Shown here: positions 33,201 to 42,200 of the stretch, piece by piece
Numbering within the stretch: the stretch's first letter is position 1
Layout: each line of letters begins with the position of its first letter
Source of the DNA: Cytophagales bacterium
Lineage (GTDB): Bacteria > Bacteroidota > Bacteroidia > Cytophagales > Cyclobacteriaceae
Assembly (NCBI GenBank): GCA_033344775.1
Contig: JAWPMT010000002.1
Location: 186,001-250,000 of the forward strand
DNA length: 64,000 nucleotides
Reading direction: 5' to 3'
Program-made: the position numbers and the translations under genes
Notes under the pieces: model-generated
Seen by the model: the letters and a program-made list of their open reading frames with translations, nothing else
Databases searched by the model: none
Told to the model about the DNA's origin: nothing

Positions 33201-36200
33201 GTACGACAGGTAACCTGATCACCTTATCTTTCACAGCAGATGATGATTTGAGTGTCGATCCGACAGTAGGGATAACCGTAGGAGGAACAGTCGTCACCCC
33301 AACCTTGAATACAGGGTCAGCACCTACTTACACTGCTACCTATACTTTGGCAGGAACAGAGAACAATGGAGTAATAGAATACACCATAGACTTTACGGAT
33401 GATGCAGGCAATGCTGGTGCGACCATCAATACGGTTACATCTTTGGAAGCGGATTTCATAGCTCCTACGTTATCGACGGTTAGTTTGAGTACAAACAATG
33501 GTACGGACAATCAACATGCGACGACAGGTGATGAGATTACTTTATCCTTCACGATGGACGATGATTTAAGTTCATCAGCAGCTTCCAACCCAGCTGTAAC
33601 CATGTCGATAGGAGGAACAGGAGTTACCCCTACGTTGAATGATCTGGGAAGCAATAACTACAGTGCGACTTATACGCTGTTAGGTTCGGAGAATGAAGGT
33701 GCAGTAACGTTTACGATAGATTTCACTGATGATGCAGGTATTTCAGGAACGCAGGTTACGGCTACTACAGACGCAACTTCAGTAGAGGCAGATTTCAATG
33801 CACCGACATTGACAACTGTGAGTATAGCCAGTAGCCAGACAGCATCAGAGACTTTTGTAGATGCCAGTCACGCAGCGGATGGCAATACAGTAACCATCGA
33901 CATTGTTTCTTCCGATGTACTGAGTGCGATACCATCGGTGACGGTACGAAGTGGAAACATTGATGTACAGGGACCTGTAACCGTGGCCCATGACAATCCA
34001 GGCGCCCCAGACTTCCAGAATTTCAATGTGACTTATGCAGTAGATGGGGTAGGGACTTCTGATGGTGTTGATAAGGATGCAGATGGAGATGTTACCTTCT
34101 TCATCAACTTTGTAGATGATGCTGGAATTGCGGGAACACAAGTTACTGCTACGACAGATGCTACTACGGTTGAAGTAGACAATACAGCTCCTACGCTTTC
34201 AGGAGTTACGCTAGTCAGTAGCCAGACGGCATCGGAAGACTTTGCAGATGCGAGTCATGGTACGACAGGTAACCTGATCACCTTATCTTTCACAGCAGAT
34301 GATGATTTGAGTGTCGATCCGACAGTAGGGATAACCGTAGGAGGAACAGTCGTCACCCCAACCTTGAATACGGGATCTGCACCAGCTTATACGGCAACCT
34401 ATACCTTAGCAGGTACTGAGAACAATGGAGCAATTGCCTATTCGATAAGCTTTACCGATGACGCAGGTAATGCTGGTGCGACCATCAATACGGTTACATC
34501 TTTGGAAGCGGATTTCATAGCTCCTACGTTATCGACGGTTAGTTTGAGTACAAACAATGGTACGGACAATCAACATGCGACGACAGGTGATGAGATTACT
34601 TTATCCTTCACGATGGACGATGATTTAAGTTCATCAGCAGCTTCGAATCCTGCAGTCACCATGTCCATAGGAGGTACCGGAGTAACACCGACGATCAATG
34701 ATTTAGGAAGTAACAATTACAGTGCGACTTATACCATTCTAGGTTCAGAGAACGAAGGGGCGGTAACGTTTACAATAGATTACATTGACGATGCAGGTAT
34801 TTCAGGAACGCAGGTTACGGCTACTACAGATGCTACTTCAGTAGAGGCAGATTTCAATGCACCGACATTGACAACTGTGAGTATAGCCAGTAGCCAGACA
34901 GCATCAGAGACTTTTGTAGATGCCAGTCACGCAGCGGATGGCAATACAGTAACCATTGACATTGTTTCTTCCGATGTACTGAGTGCGATACCATCGGTGA
35001 CGGTACGAAGTGGAAACATTGATGTACAGGGACCTGTAACCGTGGCCCATGACAATCCAGGCGCCCCGGACTTCCAGAATTTCAATGTGACTTATGCAGT
35101 AGATGGGGTAGGGACTTCTGATGGTGTTGATAAGGATGCAGATGGAGATGTTACCTTCTTCATCAACTTTGTAGATGATGCTGGAATTGCGGGAACACAA
35201 GTTACAGCTACGACAGATGCTACGACGGTTGAAGTAGACAATACAGCTCCTACGCTTTCAGGAGTTACGCTAGTCAGTAGCCAGACGGCATCGGAAGACT
35301 TTGCAGATGCGAGTCATGGTACGACAGGTAACCTGATCACCTTATCTTTCACAGCAGATGATGATTTGAGTGTCGATCCGACAGTAGGGATAACCGTAGG
35401 AGGAACAGTCGTCACCCCAACCTTGAATACAGGGTCAGCACCTACTTACACTGCTACCTATACTTTGGCAGGAACAGAGAACAATGGAGTAATAGAATAC
35501 ACCATAGACTTTACGGATGATGCAGGCAATGCTGGTGCGACCATCAATACGGTTACATCTTTGGAAGCGGATTTCATAGCTCCTACGTTATCGACGGTTA
35601 GTTTGAGTACAAACAATGGTACGGACAATCAACATGCGACGACAGGTGATGAGATTACTTTATCCTTCACGATGGACGATGATTTAAGTTCATCAGCAGC
35701 TTCCAACCCAGCTGTAACCATGTCGATAGGAGGAACAGGAGTTACCCCTACGTTGAATGATCTGGGAAGCAATAACTACAGTGCGACTTATACGCTGTTA
35801 GGTTCGGAGAATGAAGGTGCAGTAACGTTTACGATAGATTTCACTGATGATGCAGGTATTTCAGGAACGCAGGTTACGGCTACTACAGACGCAACTTCAG
35901 TAGAGGCAGATTTCAATGCACCGACATTGACAACAGTAAGCATAGCGAGTAGCCAGACAGCATCAGAGACTTTTGTAGATGCCAGTCACGCAGCGGATGG
36001 CAATACAGTAACCATCGACATTGTTTCTTCCGATGTACTGAGTGCGATACCAACGGTGACCGTGCGAAGTGGAAACATTGATGTACAGGGACCTGTAACC
36101 GTGGCCCATGACAATCCAGGTGCCCCGGACTTCCAGAATTTCAATGTGACTTATGCAGTAGATGGGGTAGGGACTTCTGATGGTGTTGATAAGGATGCAG

Positions 36201-39200
36201 ATGGAGATGTTACCTTCTTCATCAACTTTGTAGATGATGCTGGAATTGCGGGAACACAAGTTACTGCTACGACAGATGCTACTACGGTTGAAGTAGACAA
36301 TACAGCTCCTACGCTTTCAGGAGTTACGCTAGTCAGTAGCCAGACGGCATCGGAAGACTTTGCAGATGCAAGTCATGGTACGACAGGCAACCTAGTGACC
36401 TTGTCATTCACCGCTGATGATGACCTTAGTGCTACTCCGGTAGTGGGTCTCTCCATTGGGGGAACAGCAGTTACTGCAACGGTGAATACAGGTTCAGCGC
36501 CAAATTACACGGCTATCTATACCTTATTGGGAACAGAGAATAATGGAGCAATTACCTTCACGATTGACTTTATCGATGATGCAGGTAATGCTGGAACACA
36601 GGTAACAGCAACTGGTGATGGTAGCTCCATAGAAGCGGATTTCATAGCTCCTACGTTATCGACGGTTAGTTTGAGTACCAACAACAGTACGGACAATCAA
36701 CATGCAACGACAGGTGATGAGATTACTTTATCCTTCACGATGGATGATGATTTAAGTTCATCAGCAGCTTCCAATCCAGCTGTGACCATGTCGATAGGAG
36801 GAACGCCGGTTACTCCTACGCTGAATAACCTGGGCAGCAATAATTACAGTGCTACTTATACACTGTTGGGATCAGAAAGTGAAGGTGCAGTTACCTTCAC
36901 CATAGATTTTATCGATGATGCTGGCATTGCTGGAACTCAGGTAAGCACGACAACTGATGCGACATCTGTAGAAGCCGACTTCAATGCTCCCACGCTTACG
37001 ACAGTAACTTTAGTGAGCAATAACACCACTGATAATCAACATGCGACAAACGGAGACGTTGTAACACTAGATATCGTATCGTCTGATGTATTGAGTGCCT
37101 TACCTACGGTGACCATTCGAAGTGGCAACATTGATGTTCAAGGTCCGATTACAGTGGCTCATGATAATCCTGGTGCACCAGACTTCCAGAATTTCGACGT
37201 GACTTATACGGTAGATGGTGATGGTACCTCTGATGGGGTAGATAAGGATGCGGATGGACCTTTGACCTTCTTTATCAACTTTATAGATGATGCAGGTATC
37301 GCGGGAACACAGGTTACCGCGACAACAGACGGAAGTTCCATCGAAGTAGACGCTTCAGATCCAGTAATTGAATCGCTTACTATCGTTCGTTCTTCTGGTA
37401 CTGACAACACCTCTGGTAGCGATGACTTTGTTCAGGACGGAGATGAGGTCACGATCACAGTGAACTTCAATGATGATCTATCAAGTGGCTTCCCGACCAT
37501 TAGCAATTTGCAAAGTGGCGGTGTAGCCATGGCAGCTTCTGGCACAGAAACGATTACCGAAACAGATGTGACGAATGAAATTTGGACAATTGTTTTCAAT
37601 GTAGACTTGGGAGATACCGATGGTGATATCACATTCCAGATAGATTACAATGATGACGCTGGTAATACAGGCGTTCAGGTATCTGAGTCAGATATTACAG
37701 ATGGTTCAAGTGTGGTAGTAGACAATACTGCGCCAACATCTACGATTACTGCGGAGATTGGATCTAGTAATACGGAAATTATCGTGACCTTCAATGAGAA
37801 TGTGGCGACAAATGGTACGAATCCTACAGACTTTACGGTCGTTGATGAAGATTCAAATAACTACGCGGTTTCTGCTCAGGTAGATAATACAGCAGAGGAT
37901 GACGAAATCGCATTGACGGTTGCTGATTTCAGTAATGCTGAAGGTGACCTTCTAGTAACTTATACCAATAGTAATGGAGAGATTTTTGATTTAGCAAACA
38001 ATGCTGCTCCTACTTCAGTAACTGCGACTATAGAGAGAACATTTACAGGAAAAATAAGCCTGACGGAGGTTGCTACCAATACAGATGGTGATACGGATGA
38101 TGAAGTCGCGATGTATAGAACAACAACTGATGGTATCAACTTATTTACTGGTACACCAGTAACATTTACACCTTCTGTAGAAGGAAGTACGATCACCATT
38201 TATCGTGATGAGGATTTGACTGACCCAGTTACTGGAGCTCAGTCCATCAATGTTACGAAGGCCTCAGGGTGGACACCAACCATTGATGTGTTCCTGGCGG
38301 ATGAAGGTCTCACTTTAGGAGGAACTTCTTCAAGCGATTATGATGCCGATGCGAATGATATCAACGGTGTATATACATTCTATATCACGGAAACTGCAGT
38401 GAATGAAACGGATAGTGAAGGCTCTTCTGTGATTTATTCTCTTGCTTTCCTTGATAACATTGACAATACCGAAGATCGGATCAACTTCTCAGTTGGTGAA
38501 GATGCAACAACTGATCTAAGGGTAGGTAACGTGTTAGATCAGGAATTACAGATTTCCGGAGTTGCCATTGGTACACCGGATAGAGAAGAAGATACGCCAA
38601 ATAGTAGTAACTCTTTTATTACTGGTGAAGCTGGAACGAATATAACAGTAGCGACCTTCAATGCGAGCATTGTCGGTCAGGGTACGTATCCATTGGATTT
38701 TCAGTGGATCAATGCTACATCGGGCGTTTCAGCCAGGTTTGAAGATGTTGTTACGCTGGCGATTACTCCAGTAGTTTCACCATTCTTTGATGATGGACAG
38801 AAGATCAATTTCGGTCGTGATGAAGCACAGCAAGACCTCTTAGTAAATAGCAACCCTTCTGGTGTAGATGTAGCGACTGACACAGACGAAGGAAACGCAG
38901 ACTTCTACGATCTGGAGATTTACTATGTGCAAGACGGCAATATTCTGACAAGCATTGGAAGTGCGGGGGTGAATTCAAGTGCCGGTGGTGAAATAAGTGA
39001 TGCACTTATTTACAGCGGTACCGCCCAGACATTCGGTTCTCCTTCAGGAGCTGCAAATACGGATTGGGACATTGACCCATCGGCAATTGATGCCTTCCTG
39101 GATGCGAATGTGACCACTGGGAGAGAAGTAATTGATACCCTGGTCATTGCTTACATAACAGCAAATGACAATGCTACTTCATCGGCGGACCTTACCGTAA

Positions 39201-42200
39201 ATACCACTACGAATCTCTATCTATTTGAACCTGTGGATGATATTGTGACACAGGAAACAGAGTTTGCCACTGAATACTTTACTTGTGAAGGGGATGCGGT
39301 TGCTCCAATAACGACCAGTGACGCAGCGGAAGAGGCAACGTACGTATGGTATGTGGATGATGGTGACCTTACATTTGATGCCGGTGATACGGAGATCACA
39401 AGAAGTACCACGCTGACGAATGCAAATATCTTAGGTGAAACGACCACATACACGGCCATTGATGGTACTGGTCAAACGACAATGACTTATACCAATGATG
39501 ATGGCGTAAATGGGACTACAGGTATCTATTATTTCTGGGTACATCATGTGAGAGGTGCTACCGATGACTTCTTGGGTACGACAAGTGATGAGACACTTAT
39601 CGCTATAACGGTATTTGAAGATGCGACAGAGCCGGTATTTGATAGTAATACGGCTGTCAGCGCGGGGAATAATAATAATGTGGATTTCACATTGTTCTAT
39701 GATGCCGCTAACCTGACTGAATCTGTGACTTTCTCTGCTGCCAGTGGTGGTGGATTTACCGGAGCTGATTTCAACCCGGTTGCCAGTACTTCAGATGTTG
39801 CAGCTGCTGATACAATCACCAATGAATTCCGATGGTATACGGCCAATGCAGATGGTACGAGAGGAACCCAGATCACTTCAGGGGCTACGGTTACCGCTCA
39901 GCAATTGCAGTTGACAGGATTGACTTCCGACGCAGACAGATACATCTATCTGGAAGAGGTGACAAATATTGTGCTGGCAGCAGATGGTACCACTGAGTTG
40001 TATGACGGATGTACGTCCAATGGAGTGGTGATTCTATTCTCTGTGAAAGTGAAACCAGCCGCACCGACTGGTACGACCAGCTTCTTCTATTGTGAAGGAG
40101 AAACAGTAGCCGACTTGACCATGAATGGAGAAGCAGGCAATACTTTCCGATGGTTGGATGTGAATAACAACCTGTTGTTCGAGCAAACTGCTAATACAGC
40201 AGGCGCATTCACTGCAGGCATTGCTTCTGATCTGGGTATCGGTTCCACACCGGAGGATAGTTTGTATACCATTAAGGTTTATCAGGTGAGTGACATTGTG
40301 AGTACAACTACGAATTCGTCTTCCGTTGCTCCGGATTCAGTAAACCTTCCTTTTGTTGGCGCTATCAGTGATACGACCGAAATCAGCATCAGAGTGAGAC
40401 CAATACCGGCAGCACCAGTATTGGATGATCCAAGTAATGGACGCGATTATTGTGATGATGTCAGTTCACAATTGTCCATTGGATTCACAGAAGATGCAGT
40501 CTCTGCTCCAGATCTGTTCAGAATCTATTTAGATGATGAGGCGACCATCAGTTCCGAACTTAGTTCCACGCAAAGTGCCATCTTGTTTGACATGGAATCC
40601 AGTACTTATCTCGCAGGAAGGGACTCAACGATTTACATATCGCAAGTTTCGTTCTCCGGTGAAGGTGGGGTAGACTTTGTAGGTTGTGAAAGTCCTCTGG
40701 CCAGGGTAGATGTACATCCTAATCCAAACTTTAGGTCTTTCGCCAATGGGTCTTCATTGATCAACATTACGGAAGCATGTGAGGTAGGTATTACGGCGGA
40801 AATCTCTGTTGAGAACATGAATACGTTTACCGAATCCAACTACTTCGTAGATTGGAGAGTAGATGATCAGTTGAGAAGTGAATCAAATGATTTCAATTTG
40901 TCGATTGATGAGGATTACAACGCCGGTAATATTGTTTCTCTGGATATCACCGTTGAGGATCAGACAACCCTTTGTTTTGCTGAGATCAGTGAAAACAGGA
41001 TCATTGGCGTCACTCCAATCTCTGATTTTACCATTAGCAACATCACGGAGAATAATAATACTGCTATTCGAGTGCGTGATAATAATCCTGATGTGACTGA
41101 TGCGCTGGTTGAAACCATTTCCATGGACATTGTAGATGATAATGACTCGGATATTTTCAATCAGGTAAGAGCAGGTGGTACCGGTTCTGATATCCTGGGA
41201 TCTATTTTTAATAATGATTTTAATGCTGGAGCATATACCGCTACCATGTCGACAACCTCCACCAGTGGTTGTAGAGATACGGTAAGCCTTGACTTCAACA
41301 TTCTGCCTCAGGTTACCATCTCAAGTGACACATTGATTGATTTCGACAGAGGCAATCTGGAAAGTTGGTTTGCTGAGGAAGATCGTAACGTATCAGGAAC
41401 GATAAACGCGCAAAATGTAAGACAGCTGGTGGGTAACTCCTGGGAGTTGAATTCTCCAGAAGGGGCTAACATCATTGAGGATGCAGACGGAGGAACATCC
41501 ATTATGTGGGTAACTAATCGATTAGGGGAGTATAATCCTAGTGAAGTCTCTTACGTTTATTCTCCTTCTTTCAATGTAGACATTGAACGTCCGGCAGTTT
41601 CCTTTGATTATTACCTGGACCTTGTGGAGAATGACGGAGTTGTTTTACAGATCTCTACTGATGATGGAAATACCTGGACTGTCCTTGGGCAGCCAACTAC
41701 CGGAGTATCCTGGTACAATGGCGAGGGAATCGCGTCGAATCCTGGTGGTGTAGAAGGTAATCCTAGTCGCTATGCCTGGGAAGGAGATGAAGGAGACCTG
41801 TGGGATGAGGCAGTACATGCCATTTCAGGCGATGACCTGACCACACTACGATTCAGATTTGCTTTAGGAAGCCGAGCTGCGGCCACTAAGGATAATCAGG
41901 AAGGTTTTGCTTTCGACAATTTTAGGATCTTCTCCAGAGACCGTACGACACTGATGGAGAATTTCACTTCAACACGGAGCCTGCAAAATGGGACAACCCG
42001 AGCCATTGTAGCTACAGATGCTATTCAGATGGAATTCCCCGGGGATGTGGTTGTGATCAATTATTTTACGGACCTGGAGGATCCAGAAGTTGATACTGAT
42101 CCTGAAATTGAAGATATCATCTTTACTCAGAATCCTTCTGACCCGAACGCCCGATCGACCTACTATGGAATCAGCGAAATTGAGAAAGCTGTCCTGGGAG

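Noticed and set aside
16529-36985. The regular repeats as a CRISPR array.
   Set aside because: Units are 450 or 1059 bp, wholly coding and in frame, with no short direct repeats separated by unique spacers and no cas genes.
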